Notes: generated from the sequence alone by a model not told the origin. A stretch of DNA of 64,000 nucleotides from Flaccisagitta enflata (GCA_965153355.1 OZ231126.1:110918001-110982000); one strand, 5' to 3'. Shown: positions 21,290 through 33,104, counted from the stretch's first letter. A program made the numbers and translations.

Positions 21290-22097
21290 GAAATACTGGC
21301 TTAGATTATTCATTTGCACCCTCAAAATCCTGACTACCTTTACTCATCCACCTTCAAAATGAAAGGTGCAAGAACCAATCTTCCTTGTCACGAATTTTAG
21401 TCAATGCTGCAATTAGAACGCAATTAAACGCAATTCATGAAGCAATCAAGATTCAATGGTTTTCAAGCTTTTGTTAGTTTCAGGCAAATAAAGAGGGATA
21501 AAGGGGAGCAAAGTGGGTAAAGAAGAAGTAAAGATCTATGCACAGACTGTGGACTGGTTGAGAGAGGAGAAAATACATTCAGCCATATTGGTCGTGATTA
21601 GGCCCCTTCCCACTAATCCATGATCTCAAAGAAAATATGAGTATGGTAGTAATAACTATCATAACTATTGATAACTATTAATAACTATAAATAACTATAC
21701 TATAAAAGTATGGTAGTAATAACTATTGATAACCAATAATAACTAATAACTATTATAACTTTTAATAACTATTGATAACTATTGATAACTATTATACTAT
21801 AAGAGTATGGAAGTAATAACTATTTTTCACTATTTTAAAGCAAAAATTACACATTTTCTGTTGGGACACCAAATTTGTCGGACACTAGTTAAGTGGTGGA
21901 AGTCCCAAAAAAACCAGCTCTCCTACGCCGCTGGGTAGATGAAGCTGCGAATGCACCGAGTGTTTTAAATGAATAGAATTATAAGGCTTGAAACGCGACC
22001 AAAGAGAAATTGTTACTCCTTGGGCCAAGGGCAGGGCAGGGGAGCCGGTTACGCATAAAGGCTGTTTCACTGAAAAAAAAGTCAAATTCCCTTTTTT

Positions 22098-22291
22098 GGT
22101 TGCGTGCTACGAGACTCTATACTCAGCACCGCTTCGTCGGTCCGTCCGTTGATCCGTCCATCTGTCAAACTTTACTTTTCTGGCATTTTTTGGGTTTTGA
22201 GCATGCTGCCCCTGTCCAAATGCTCCCCTGACCTAAAATATGGCCCCTGCCCACCCGCGCGCGATTGGGGTAGCTGTGTATCCAGCCTTCT
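22098..22291 (-). repeat. Family A repeat, reverse orientation
   Basis: TTTTGGTTGCGTGCTACGAG, CGCTTCGTCGGTCCGTCCG, CTGCCCCTGTCCAAATGCTC, CCCCTGCCCACCCGCGCGCG and GTGTATCCAGCCTTCTT in order. A degraded copy follows at about 22395-22577. Confidence 0.8.
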
Positions 22292-22394
22292 TAGATGTGA
22301 CCGTGACTAATGGCCGGATACACGGTAACTTTAGACGTGGAAATGGGCAGGGGCAGTGATAAAAGGAACAAGTCATAGAAATAATAAAAGTTTG

Positions 22395-22577
22395 CATGTT
22401 TTGGTCCCGGGCACTCAATTTTATTACCTTCTTTGTCTGACCATTGGTCCTTTGGTCCATCTGTTCGTAACATTTTACGAGCTTATTTTGCTTAATTGCT
22501 CCTGCCTAAATGCTTAGCCATTTCATCACTACCCCTGCCCACCCACAAGCAACTTAAGTAGCCATGTCTCCAGCCTT
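22395..22577 (-). repeat. Family A repeat, reverse orientation, diverged
   Basis: TTTTGGTCCCGGGCACTCAA, TTGGTCC units, TTGCTCCTGCCTAAATGCTT, CCCCTGCCCACCC and CCAGCCTTGTTTC in order. Confidence 0.65.
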
Positions 22578-22599
22578 GTTTCACTTTGATGAAGAAGAG

Positions 22600-23205
22600 A
22601 ATACAAAGTATGACAGAGTGAATGAAAATTGAATAAACATAAGCGGGCAATCGTGATTTTCGTTTCTTTAATTCTTTTTAGTTTTATGATACACTCTCTG
22701 GAAAGCGGAAGCACGGTGCCTTAGCCAAAACTTAAGATGAAAATGATGATGTTCGTTCATCGCTGCCAACTCTTTGGACACCAATTGTTTCAGTTTGGGT
22801 AAGTTTCTGGAAGACATGAAAGAGCTAAGGTAACCGTATTTGTAATTTTGTACTTGAACTAGTAAACAAATCAGGCCTGTATATAGTCGCATATTCCCCT
22901 CCCCCATGGCAAGGGGGGAATAAAAACAAAGGATTTGAAAATGGGAAGGAAACCAAAGGGTGGAAAAATGAGAAGATGAAAAGTATAGAAGATTATACAC
23001 TTTTGGCAGTTCTAAAATGTAATATTGAACTACTACAACACCATTTCATACTATTTTAACCAAAATATTACTATATAGGGGGTATATGGGGAAGAAAATC
23101 AAATGTAGTTTCACCCGGCGGGGAAGAAAATCAAAGGACCAGGGGGGGAAAGAAATCAAAGGTCATGCAACTATGTACACCTCTGAAACAAATTTTTCTG
23201 TATTT
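22600..23205. other. Non-coding stretch, nothing recognised
   Basis: No supported exon. A GGGGAAGAAAATCAAA motif recurs near 23090-23160. Confidence 0.4.
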
Positions 23206-23208
23206 TGA

Positions 23209-23612
23209 GTTGCGAACACATGACTACCTTGCTGAATCGAGCTGTTGGGTCTTCAGTAGGTCTGTCTGTTGGTCCATTTGTCGTTCCATCCATTGATTGG
23301 TCCATTACATTTTATTGATATATTGTGATTTTGATCATTTTTGTGGTAAGGTAGTGTGGGGTGGGTTACCTGGGGTAAAAAGGGTCACCCTTTTTTTCCA
23401 AGAGTATGTTGCTGTTTGGACGAGGGAGGAAACAGACTGATTGAATGATGAAGCTTGAGACATTTTCATCTGCCTATCAGTCCCTCCGTAACATTTCAAG
23501 TCGCTTGCTGCTTCTCTCTAAAAGCCACATTTCAATCGCTTTGTCGGTTTGTCACAATGCTTCCTCCCCCTTCCACCCGCCTGTGGCTAAGGTTGCTGTG
23601 TAACCGGCGTCA
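23209..23612 (-). repeat. Degraded family A-like sequence
   Basis: It contains GAGTTGCGAACACATGACTA at the start, GGTCNGT-like units and a late CACCCGCCTGTGGCTAAGG with GTGTAACCGGCGTC, separated by unrelated sequence. It could be one disrupted copy or two fragments. Confidence 0.4.
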
Positions 23613-23715
23613 TAAGATTATCGTCATTTTTATTGTGGTAAATGTCATATGCTTAAATAGGGTCCCCAAAATTGACGCGATCCTGTATGGACCCTCTCTT
23701 TCTCTCCTGCTTTTT

Positions 23716-24860
<1,145 letters not shown>

Positions 24861-24879
24861 ATGGAAGCCGTAATGCCCC

Positions 24880-25350
24880 TTGCTAGGAATGCAGCTGTTT
24901 TTTTTACTGCCCCAAGACTGGGTGGCAGGCTCATTCAAATCATCCCCCTTAAATTTTACTCCTAACAATATAAAAGAAATTTGTTCTTATGCGAATAATT
25001 CAGAGCGGATCCCTAGTTTACCATATAACATAGATTTTAGTTCAAATAGTAAAAATTATTTACATGCTTTTTTATCATTATTTGGTAATGATGGTTTAAT
25101 GAGAGATGAAACAAATGGTATTGATATGGGATTTTAGAGTAAACACGCAACAATCTTCATGTTTTGGCTCATGCAGGTGAGAGAACATCAATCAATTTCT
25201 ATTTTGATTTATATTTTTGCTTCTTTACTATTTAAATGGTTAGGAAAAAGAGAGTTAGTTTATGAAAAAAAAAAAGAATAAAAAGATAAAAAGAAGTTTG
25301 GAATATGTATGTCACTGCATGTAGATTGAGAGAGAAAGAGAGAGTTTGGT

Positions 25351-25411
<61 letters not shown>

Positions 25412-25626
25412 TTTAAAGCTAAACCCCCTATTTTCTTCTCATTTTACAGTCAAGTACGCCAAATGCGGATGGTAGTTTCGCTGGACCTATAATTTCACCG
25501 GCCAGACTTCAAATCGATTTCAGCAATGATCAGAATGAAATTTTAAGATGTTTCATTCTTTATGCCAATGAAGTGACCATGGAAATGGATGATAATAGAA
25601 ACGTGTTCTTAAATTATCAAATTTAA
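24880..25626 (+). pseudogene. Major capsid protein (double jelly roll), C-terminal part
   Basis: This is the second jelly-roll half of the gene that begins at 18720. Motifs typical of the family are SSPLNFTPNNI, IPSLPYNIDFS, YLHAFLSLFG, and near the end ILYANEVTMEMDDNRNV, the conserved 'YaEfdn.ieid..RnV' terminus. An in-frame TAG interrupts it at 25135-25137, followed in the same frame by ATIFMFWLMQ, which fits the expected strand. An intron at 25177-25449 (donor GTGAGAGAAC, GA tract about 25353-25410, acceptor ATTTTACAG) joins in frame to the last exon. The stop TAA (25624-25626) is one base before the protease ATG. The distance of 4.9 kb from the first half is due largely to the hAT-like element and repeats. 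Confidence 0.72.
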
Positions 25627-25769
25627 TATGCAAGCTTCAACCATCGAGTCCGCGTTGCGTAGTGATGAATTCACTAACAAGATTTTTCATGGTATCTACT
25701 CTCAAAATACAGTGGGTGAACTGAAGCCAGGTCAATTAATTATCTTTAATACAAGCAACGACAACAAAG

Positions 25770-25775
25770 GTGAGA

Positions 25776-25821
<46 letters not shown>

Positions 25822-25849
25822 TTTTTCTCCTTTCTTTTATCATTAATTG
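25770..25849 (+). other. 80-nt CT-rich segment flanked by GGTGA repeats in the protease gene
   Basis: The segment has a good donor (GTGAGA) but ends in TG rather than AG. GGTGA is present at both edges (25769-25773 and 25849-25853). It is either an intron that has lost its acceptor or an insertion with a 5-bp target duplication. Confidence 0.6.
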
Positions 25850-26085
25850 GTGAACATTGGGCTCTGATTGCGAATCTACCTAGAGTGAGTAAGAGACTTC
25901 AATTCTTGTGTAGTCTGAAAACATCGCCCAGAGACTATCCTCATGTGTACAAACAAATGCTAAAGACGGGGTTAAAAACGTTTGAACTTCTGTTTAAGCT
26001 CCAGGGGTCGGAAGTGACAAATTGTGGATCATGGGTGAGTAAATTGTTCTTTATATGTATCGCCGACTCAGTTTGAGTTCGACTT

Positions 26086-26089
<4 letters not shown>

Positions 26090-26174
<85 letters not shown>
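26090..26174 (+). repeat. (CT)n tract, left of the retrotransposon
   Basis: About 42 CT units ending exactly where the retrotransposon sequence begins (CTCTAGTACCC). The matching tract resumes at 30683. Confidence 0.95.
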
Positions 26175-26175
<1 letters not shown>

Positions 26176-27165
26176 GTACCCAATATCAGTCAGCCTATTG
26201 GTGTTGATGAGCAAAATGCCACTGAGGCGCAAATGGGTGAATGCGGTATAACAGGAGAACAAAACAGTCAACAAAATTCTCAATGGCGGAGGCCAAATTC
26301 TTATACTCGCAATGACAACATTGATGTACTATACTGTTATGTTTGGGCAAAAAAGCAAGCATCTATACACCATGGTGGATATTCCAAATACATGTCTGAA
26401 AAATGGAAGGAAATGAGACCAGACCGTCCTCTCTCAACAATAACACTACAAACAAGAGGGAAGCGTGTGTATGATCGAGCTTTGAAGGATATCCCGTTAA
26501 AAAATGCATGGTTGAGTAAGCTAGACATGGAAGAAATTGAAAATAGAGTGAGCTCAGATGTCAGCTCTCCTGATAACCTCAGTAATGAAGGCCAGAATCT
26601 CTTCACGTTCCCACCACTGTCTGACCTGCGCAATGACAATGAGGATTTACCCCCTTTGGACGCAGAATATGAGTCATTGTTAAAGTGTTGTATCAACATC
26701 TTTGAGGTGCTCCAGCCTATAGATATCTTGGAGCAACCAAGGAAGCCACTTAAAAAGAAAAACTTGTTGCATAAACAGCAATCGTGGGCAAATTCAATTT
26801 GTGATTATATCTTAAAACATGAGGATTTGCCCGGAAAGAGCCTGGATTCCATTAACACATTAACCTATAGTGTTGCTACGGTTTTCACATATAAAGAGGG
26901 TGAAGAACTCAAGTCCCCAATACAATCACCTGATGAAAGAATGAAGAGGGATAAAAGTGACCCACCATGGAAACAGAGACTGAGTAGATCTATTGCGAAA
27001 CTCCGCAAAGAGGTTGATATCCTGTGTGAATTCCAGAATAGAAAATTGAGGAAGTTTGCGGATAAAGTCATGAGGAAACACGGAATCAGCGGGGCCAGGC
27101 AAGAAGTTGATAGATTGATCTTTTCCTTGAAGAGCAAAATCTCAGTAGCAGCAGTAAGAGGATAA
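26176..27165 (+). CDS. Retrotransposon N-terminal ORF with Myb/SANT-like region
   Basis: About 310 codons from the ATG at 26233; the frame is open up to the microsatellite border. The segment GGYSKYMSEKWKEM, followed by LQTRGKRVYDRALKDI and LSKLDMEEIENR, matches the N-terminal region often seen in R4/NeSL-type elements, thought to help recognise target DNA. An Asp/Glu/Pro-rich linker and a basic C-terminal helix-rich segment follow. It is intact. Confidence 0.65.
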   Translation, partial: VPNISQPIGVDEQNATEAQMGECGITGEQNSQQNSQWRRPNSYTRNDNIDVLYCYVWAKKQASIHHGGYSKYMSEKWKEMRPDRPLSTITLQTRGKRVYDRALKDIPLKNAWLSKLDMEEIENRVSSDVSSPDNLSNEGQNLFTFPPLSDLRNDNEDLPPLDAEYESLLKCCINIFEVLQPIDILEQPRKPLKKKNLLHKQQSWANSICDYILKHEDLPGKSLDSINTLTYSVATVFTYKEGEELKSPIQSPDERMKRDKSDPPWKQRLSRSIAKLRKEVDILCEFQNRKLRKFADKVMRKHGISGARQEVDRLIFSLKSKISVAAVRG

Positions 27166-27328
27166 CCAACGTAATTTGACCCCATGATTTATTTCATTGT
27201 TTATTCATTGCTAGATGCCGTTTATCTGATATAATGTAGTAGACTTGTAGTTTTGGTTATTGATTGACTGCTGATTGGATTGTCGCATTTTATGTTGACG
27301 AAAATAGAACATAATAATAATAATAAGA

Positions 27329-30300
27329 ATGCAAAGATACAACATCCAAAAAAAGTCAAAAAACCAAAATCAGGCCGTTACCAAAAACCGTAAACAATCT
27401 TATCGGGATATTGGGGCTGAGGGGGACATAAAGGTGAAAGAGATCCCATCAGAAGATGAACTGAGAAAATTTTGGGGTGGCCAAATCTGGGGACAAAGCA
27501 ACCTTTATGACCCAACTGCTAAATGGATCCCTGCTTGGAAAGAGCACTACAAAGAAATCAAGGAACAAAGCTGGGCAGACTTAAGTTATACTGATCTTAC
27601 ATGCCTGTCAAACGCTCGCACAATTGCTCTTACCTTCACGATTATCTCTCTCGCTTAATCCTCAGATCCGACCAATTACAAACTCTCTTCCAACAAACTC
27701 AGAAGAAAGAAGATGTCGGTCATGAACTTTTATCACGCCTTGCTCGATTCAATTTCTCTCTTTTTTCCGTTATAAGCAATCTGCGCGCACACTGTATATT
27801 TTCTGTCTGCCCCGCATATAATTACAAAAAATACTCTTTTCACGCAAATGCCCGTCCTTCCAGCGGTCAGTCTGTCCGTGGCCTTCTTTTTCTCCTTTCA
27901 ACCTTATCTCATTTTCTCCTTTGCACAGTGTAAATATTCACGTGATATAAACAATTGTATAGACTTTGCTTCCTCCGGATCTCCCCGTTTCGTTACAGTG
28001 GTATCTGTTATATTGGATCAAGTTTCATCACATTTTTCTCCTTCTTATCTTCTTGCCCAGCTTTTCCCCTCCATCCTTTTTCCTCTCTCTTTGCTGCCTT
28101 TTTCCTATCTAATCCATCGTTTCCCTTTTCTCCTTTATTAAAAGAACTTGTAAGCGATTCAACCGTATATCAACGACCACGTACGTTATTGCCGTGAATC
28201 CGCTCGTCAAGAAGGAGCATAGTCAGCCTAGGCATCGAGAAACCACGCAGTCTAGATATCTAGAGTCCCATATCGCTGTCACGTCGGACAATGCCAGTTA
28301 AATAAAACCATGAACTGGAAAGCCCCTGGCCTCGATTTAGTCCCTAACTTCTGGTTAAAGAGCCTTAATGTTCTCCAGCAACCTCTCTCCTGTGCTCTGA
28401 AAGAGTGTGTCAAGAACCCAGAAAGTACGCCTCAATGGCTGGTGACAGGAAAATCCACCTTATTACCTGAAAATGATAAAACCTCAATGGCGAAAAATTA
28501 CAGGCCAATAACCTGTCTGTCAACTACGTTTAAGGCTCTTACAGGGATTATTGCCACAAGAATTGAGAGACACCTGAGTGATAACAATATTCTTGCAGAT
28601 GAACAAGGAGCTAGGCGAGCTTGTTATGGAACAAAACAACAACTACTTATCAACAAGACCCTCTTGGAGCATGCCATTAAATCAAGACGAAATCTTAGTG
28701 TGACATACTACGACTATGCAAAGGCATACGACAGAGTGGATTATTGAGACACTGTTAACATACAAAATATGCCCCGTCATTATTGGGTTTTTGAAATGGG
28801 TTATGCCTATGTGGTCAACCAAATTGGTATTAAGACATGAAAATGGGATTCTTGAAGTGACAAACATTAAGATCTGTCGTGGCATCTTTCAAGGAGATTC
28901 CTTGTCACCGCTATTATTCATATTAGCGATTAATCCAGTAAGCTACCTACTTGATAAAAACAAGTTTGGCTATAAGAATGAAGAAGTGAGGTTCAGCCAT
29001 GTTCTCTACATGGATGACCTCAAGACATTTGCTGGTAATTCCAAGGAAGCATGTAGTATGGCAAAAGTGGTTTATAACTTCTCCACAAGTATCGGTATGA
29101 AATTTGGCTTTGACAAATGCAAGGTGTTGAATATTGTAAGGGGGAAAATACAAAAGTGTGGAAACATTGAACTAGACCAATTAATTGTATTGAAGAAATG
29201 GAAAGTAGTGAGGTCTACAAATATCTTGGGGTACTTGAATCAAGCAACATTAAGCACAACGACATGAAAGCTCTTACAGTACAGAAATTCAAAAAGAAGC
29301 TCAAACAAGTGCTCAAGTCTGAACTTAATGCTAAAAACATTATGACTGCTATTAATGAGTATGTAACCCCGGTTTTGACATACACATTTGGGGTGGTGAA
29401 CTGGACAGAGCAGGACATAAAAGACATTGATATACATGTTCGAAAAAGCCTCAACATGAACAAGATGTTCGAGATCAAAAGTGACACAGACAGGTCATAT
29501 ATTACAAGAAAGATGGGTGGTAGAGGTTTGATCTCAGCATGGGATTGTTTCAAATGCACTAACATAAGACTTGCTCACTTCCTGAGGGAAACCAAAAATG
29601 CCAAACTTCTGAAATGTGCTGAATTTGATAAGGTTTGCCTATTCTCAATCACAAAGAGGGCAGATAAGTATACTGAGAATCTGACCTTGGAGGTGCCAAA
29701 AAACTTTAAAGATAAACCACTCCTGAGACAAGCGCAAATTATGTCAGAGACAGCCAAAGTGTCTTTGCAAAAATTGAGGCATAAAATGTGCACTGAAAAA
29801 CCACAGCACGGTAACTATTATAAGCTCCTTGAGGAAAAATCTGTCTCAAAGAAACTGAGCCTAGCATGGTTGGAAAGAGTTCATATGTCCCCTCAATCGG
29901 AAGCCTACATATTTGCAGCTCAAGAACTGGCACTGTTTACCAGATGGCATGAACGCCATATCCTCAAGAAAATAAATGATGACAATTGTAGAATCTGCAA
30001 GACAAAGCCAGAAACAATGTCACACATCTTGTCAGGATGCAATAATCTCGCGAAAAAGGAGTATCTGGAACGTCATAATGGGGTTGCTCAGTATATCCAT
30101 CATGCCATATGTAACAGTTTTGGAATACAGACAAATGCTAAGTGGCACACCCATAAACCGCAGGAGGTGTTGGTATTGAAGAATGTGGAAATTATCTGGG
30201 ACATGCCTCTATCAACGGACAGACCCCATGTATTTAACCGCCCCGATATTGTGGTCAGAGACAAAGCCAACAAGAAAAGCTACATTATTGACATATCATG

Positions 30301-30556
30301 CCCAAATGACATAAATGTTGCCCAGAAGGAACAAGAAAAGATAACCAAGTATAGTGGATTGCGGATTGAACTTGGCCGCATGTGGGACTGTGAATGTATA
30401 GTTATCCCAATTGTTGTTGGAGGTCTTGGTGTTGTATCCATGGATTTTGACAAATACAAGAATATGCTCCCGGCCCAAATCTTGTCTGTGATGTGCATGA
30501 AAATTGCCCTACTGGGAAGTGAGAAAATCCTCAGAGCATTCTTTGCAAGGAAATAG
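27329..30556 (+). pseudogene. Retrotransposon reverse transcriptase / restriction-like endonuclease ORF
   Basis: The ORF starts with a basic region and the ELRKFWGGQIWG signature. It is cut by the solo LTR at 27606 and resumes in the same frame with NWKAPGLDLVPNFWLKSL. RT motifs follow: KNYRPITCLS, DEQGARRACYGTKQQL, YDYAKAYDRV, RGIFQGDSLSPLLF and YMDDL. Frameshifts occur near 28730 and 29190. The C-terminal part has the CCHC-type motif CRICKTKPETMSHILSGC and the endonuclease core RPDIVV...YIIDISCP. The reading is confident for family and domain order. The gene is not translatable in one piece. Confidence 0.88.
27601..28295. mobile_element. Solo LTR (685 bp) with 5-bp target duplication
   Basis: The sequence 27606-28290 starts TGTCAAACG and ends CGTCGGACA (TG..CA, inner TGTC/GACA). 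It is flanked by ATGCC at 27601-27605 and 28291-28295. Removing one ATGCC and the LTR (690 bases, a multiple of three) restores the RT reading frame. No gag, pol or second LTR is present, so it is a solo LTR left by recombination. The strand of the parent element is not determined. Confidence 0.85.
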
Positions 30557-30679
30557 GACAAACTGAAGAATCGCCTTTTGGATCTTGATGAACCGCGGCA
30601 TTCACGTCATGGAGCAAAAAAAACATTGCAAAAAGGACGTCAACCATTAGTTAGAAAGCTGATGTGTAGTTGAAATGAA

Positions 30680-30682
<3 letters not shown>

Positions 30683-30743
<61 letters not shown>
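30683..30743 (+). repeat. (CT)n tract, right of the retrotransposon
   Basis: About 30 CT units between the retrotransposon 3' end (ATGAATTC) and the acceptor CTCAG used to predict the last protease exon. Confidence 0.95.
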
Positions 30744-30745
<2 letters not shown>

Positions 30746-30954
30746 GTCTTGTTTTTCTCCTACTTACTTTCTAGAAGTTTCTTCGGAAGTGAAATTTGCG
30801 AGCATTTTTTCGCCAGTCAGCGCGCGCACGCGCGCCAGGATAAGAAGATTTAAAAACCCGATTTGATGGTTAGTTACGTCATTCTATATTTTTTTCCCAA
30901 AGCACGCGGATTAAATCATCCTGAGGATAATCTTCTTAATTACAAGTTTTACAT

Positions 30955-31768
30955 GAAACAAAAAACCGAAGAAAAAAAGAATGAGTAGTTATGGCTTCCA
31001 GCAGCCAACGATTTCTGGAGTTTATAATGAAGAAGAAAAAAGAGAGAATGAAAAGGAAAAAGAAACAAGGGGAAAAAAAAGAAGAGAACAAAGAAATTAA
31101 AGGTTGTCGGTGGGAAGCGGAAAGGCGCACGACGAGGAGGAAGAGGAAGAGCAAAGAAGGGAGGAAGAGCAAAGAAGGGGGGATGAAAAAGAGTGACCAA
31201 AGGCGGATCAAAAGGGAAGCGAAGAGGGGGAAAAAAATCAACAGGGGGGAGAAAAAGAAGAAGCAGACAGACGGTCTTATCCTCCGGAAATGTAAAAAAC
31301 GTCTTGCCTCAACCAACTCTAGCATCAAAGGCGTACACTCAGGCCGCAAACAATGCGGTTCTCCAATCCCCTATGACGTTATACTTGAAAAACGCACGCA
31401 TGAGAGGATACTAAAAAAGTTGGGTCAACTTCTTGAGCTACTCGTAAAAGTGTTTCGTAAAAAGGGGAAAACCCATAAAAAATGCGTATCAGAAAAGAAA
31501 AAAAAAAAGAAAGAAAAAGTCTATTCTTCCAACAGATGCGTCATTTTATTCAGGGTCCCCCAAGGAAAGCGATAAATTTTCTCAAATGTCGCAAATAGAT
31601 GATTTTTCTTGGATTTCTAATATTTGGGGGTCAAACTCAGTGGGTGAGAGTCGTGAAAATGCATTTACCACCAACTGTGTCGCGAGTCAGTCTCGTCCGT
31701 GGTACAATACTACTGAGAGAAATGGTTTGGAGGATGATGAGGAAGTGAGGGTCAAATTGTCTTTATAA
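30955..31768 (+). CDS. Lys/Glu-rich open segments, uncertain
   Basis: Several frames are open because of purine-rich sequence. The most protein-like part is at 31586-31768 (SQIDDFSWISNIWGSNSV, acidic end), with a possible extension upstream in the same frame through ASKAYTQAANNAVLQSP at about 31320, broken by two TAA. It lies downstream of the protease and could be a decayed core-protein gene of the same element, but no homology is recognised. Confidence 0.2.
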
Positions 31769-31867
31769 GCGGGAGCGCGACTGACGTTTACCACAAACGC
31801 TCCCAAAAATTCCGTCCCAACACACAAAAAAAAAACTCTCGCCCAAAATTCCGTCCTAACAAAAAAC

Positions 31868-32229
31868 AAGGCCAACACCTATAAGTCGCGTGCGAGACTA
31901 ACAGACAAAGAATGACTTAGAATGACTTTCAATGACTTAGACTGACCTAAAATGACCAAAATTGTCTTAAAATGACTAAAAAACCTAATTACCAAAAATG
32001 ACTTAAAATAACTTAAAATGACTTAAAATGACTTAAAGTGACTTAGAATGACTCAAAATGACTTAGAATAACTATAAATGACTTAAAATGACTTAAAATG
32101 ACCTAAGAATTGACGTTATAGTAAAAAAAGTAAAGTGTGACGGACGGACGGACGGACCGACGGACCGATGGACCGACGGACCGACGGACCGACGGACCGA
32201 CAAAGCGGGTTGTAGAGTCGCGTGCACGC
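31868..32229 (+). repeat. Family A2 element with AATGACTTAG satellite core
   Basis: The left end CAAGGCCAACACCTATAAGT is identical to the element in the integrase gene. A 10-bp AATGACTTAG/AATGACTTAA array (31907-32105) follows, then AAAGTAAAGTGTGACGGACG, a GGACCGAC core, and GTAGAGTCGCGTGCACGC. The array is about five times shorter than in the other copy. Confidence 0.85.
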
Positions 32230-32431
32230 TACGCTGAGTCAAACTTGGTTATTTTCATTTAACCACCATGATCAATGGCTCATTTTGTCAATCTCCGTGA
32301 ACATATCTCACAGCACAAAGCCGAATATAGTGAGTTTCCTAAACCCTCTGTCGCAGAGCTTCCTCAAAAAGAAGCAAAGCAGGAATAACTATTTCTATCG
32401 ACTTTTTCTAATTTCTTTTGTATTGTCTTTT

Positions 32432-32582
32432 TTAGTCGCGTGCACGCGACTCTACATCCCACTCTGTCCGTCTGTCGGTCTGTATGTCTGTCGGTCCGTC
32501 TGTCGGTCCATGACGCTTAGCTTTTTTTGCCGCCCCTGCCCACCCACACGCGACTAAGGTAGCCGTGTATCCGACCTTGTTT
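32432..32582 (-). repeat. Family A repeat, reverse orientation, short
   Basis: TTTTTAGTCGCGTGCACGCG, CACTCTGTCCGTCTG core, CCGCCCCTGCCCACCCACAC and GTGTATCCGACCTTGTT. The terminal palindrome AGTCGCGTGCACGCGACT is perfect here. Confidence 0.85.
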
Positions 32583-33104
32583 AATCTCATTCTGTGTCTT
32601 GTATTTTTTTTTTCGATTTTTTTTTATATCATATCAAGCAGTTTCTATTCAAATTTCTGGTCTCATCAGATGAATGTTCGTAAGTTGGAGATAATTGTCG
32701 GTTCAAGCCATTTAGAGGTCACTGGCCTCTTTAGTGCCACTGCCCCTCTCACTTCCAGATCGTAACTTAAAGGGCGTTTCTACTTCTGGTCACAGATCAC
32801 AGCGTTTTTACGGGCCAAGGAACTCTACTCCTTGCCATGTCAGTCCGTCCATCTGTCTGCCATGTCAGTCCGTCCATCTGTCTGTTAGTCCATAAGTCCA
32901 TCTGTTACATTTTTAGTCACTGGCTAAACACCTCAATAGGAGCCTGTAAAGTTCCGTAACATGAAATTTTGAGCAATGCTAAATCCGCTTAAACTCTGAT
33001 TTTTGAGCATTACAGCCCCTGCCTAGGCACATTAGAGCCCCGCCAACCTACAAACTGCCCCTGCCTGCCAAAATTCAAGCTCCTAACCACTGCCAGCGAC
33101 TACT

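Larger units (their letters stand above)
20242..21941. mobile_element. Non-autonomous hAT-like element (1684 bp) with 8-bp target duplication
   Basis: The element runs from 20250 to 21933. Its ends are inverted repeats: CAGCGGCGTAGGAG at 20250 and its reverse complement CTCCTACGCCGCTG ending at 21933. Subterminal copies of a TGTCGGGACACCAAA-like motif and GGGACTTCC also occur in inverted order. The flanking GGTAGATG at 20242-20249 and 21934-21941 is an exact 8-bp duplication. An 8-bp duplication and CAG-starting ends with a G-rich continuation fit the hAT superfamily. No transposase was found inside; it holds an AC microsatellite, a 36-bp perfect hairpin, a 533-bp foldback and an ATAACTATTG-like tandem tract. 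Confidence 0.85.
26175..30682 (+). mobile_element. Non-LTR retrotransposon with restriction-like endonuclease (R4/Dong-like), in a CT microsatellite
   Basis: The element fills the space between two CT tracts. It carries an N-terminal Myb/SANT-like ORF (26176-27165), the reverse transcriptase, a CCHC-type zinc motif and a C-terminal restriction-like endonuclease. It is in sense orientation relative to the protease gene. It contains a 685-bp solo LTR (27606-28290) and several frameshifts, so it is a dead copy. Without the LTR and its duplication it is about 3.8 kb. An ATAATAATAATAATAA run lies just before the second ORF (27311-27326). Clade placement is by motif reading only. Confidence 0.85.
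25628..30853 (+). pseudogene. Adenain-like (C5-type) cysteine protease, split by a retrotransposon
   Basis: The predicted maturation protease cleaves capsid precursors. The first coding part, 25628-25769, ends at a GGTGA that is repeated at 25849-25853; deleting the 80-base CT-rich segment rejoins the frame and creates the family motif around GEHWALI, whose His is catalytic. The next part runs to 26035 (FELLFKLQGSEVTNCGSW) with the expected Gln and the CG preceding the active-site Cys. The donor GTGAGT follows. The probable last exon is 30746-30853 (SYLLSRSFFGSEICEHFF), reached from acceptor CTCTCTCAG, with the same phase. Between them lie two CT tracts and a complete retrotransposon insertion. 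The expected CGxxC appears as CGSW followed by Val, so the active site looks lost. Confidence 0.65.

Noticed and set aside
27905-28141. Short hydrophobic ORFs inside the solo LTR
   Set aside because: They lie within the LTR, are pyrimidine-biased and show no domain.
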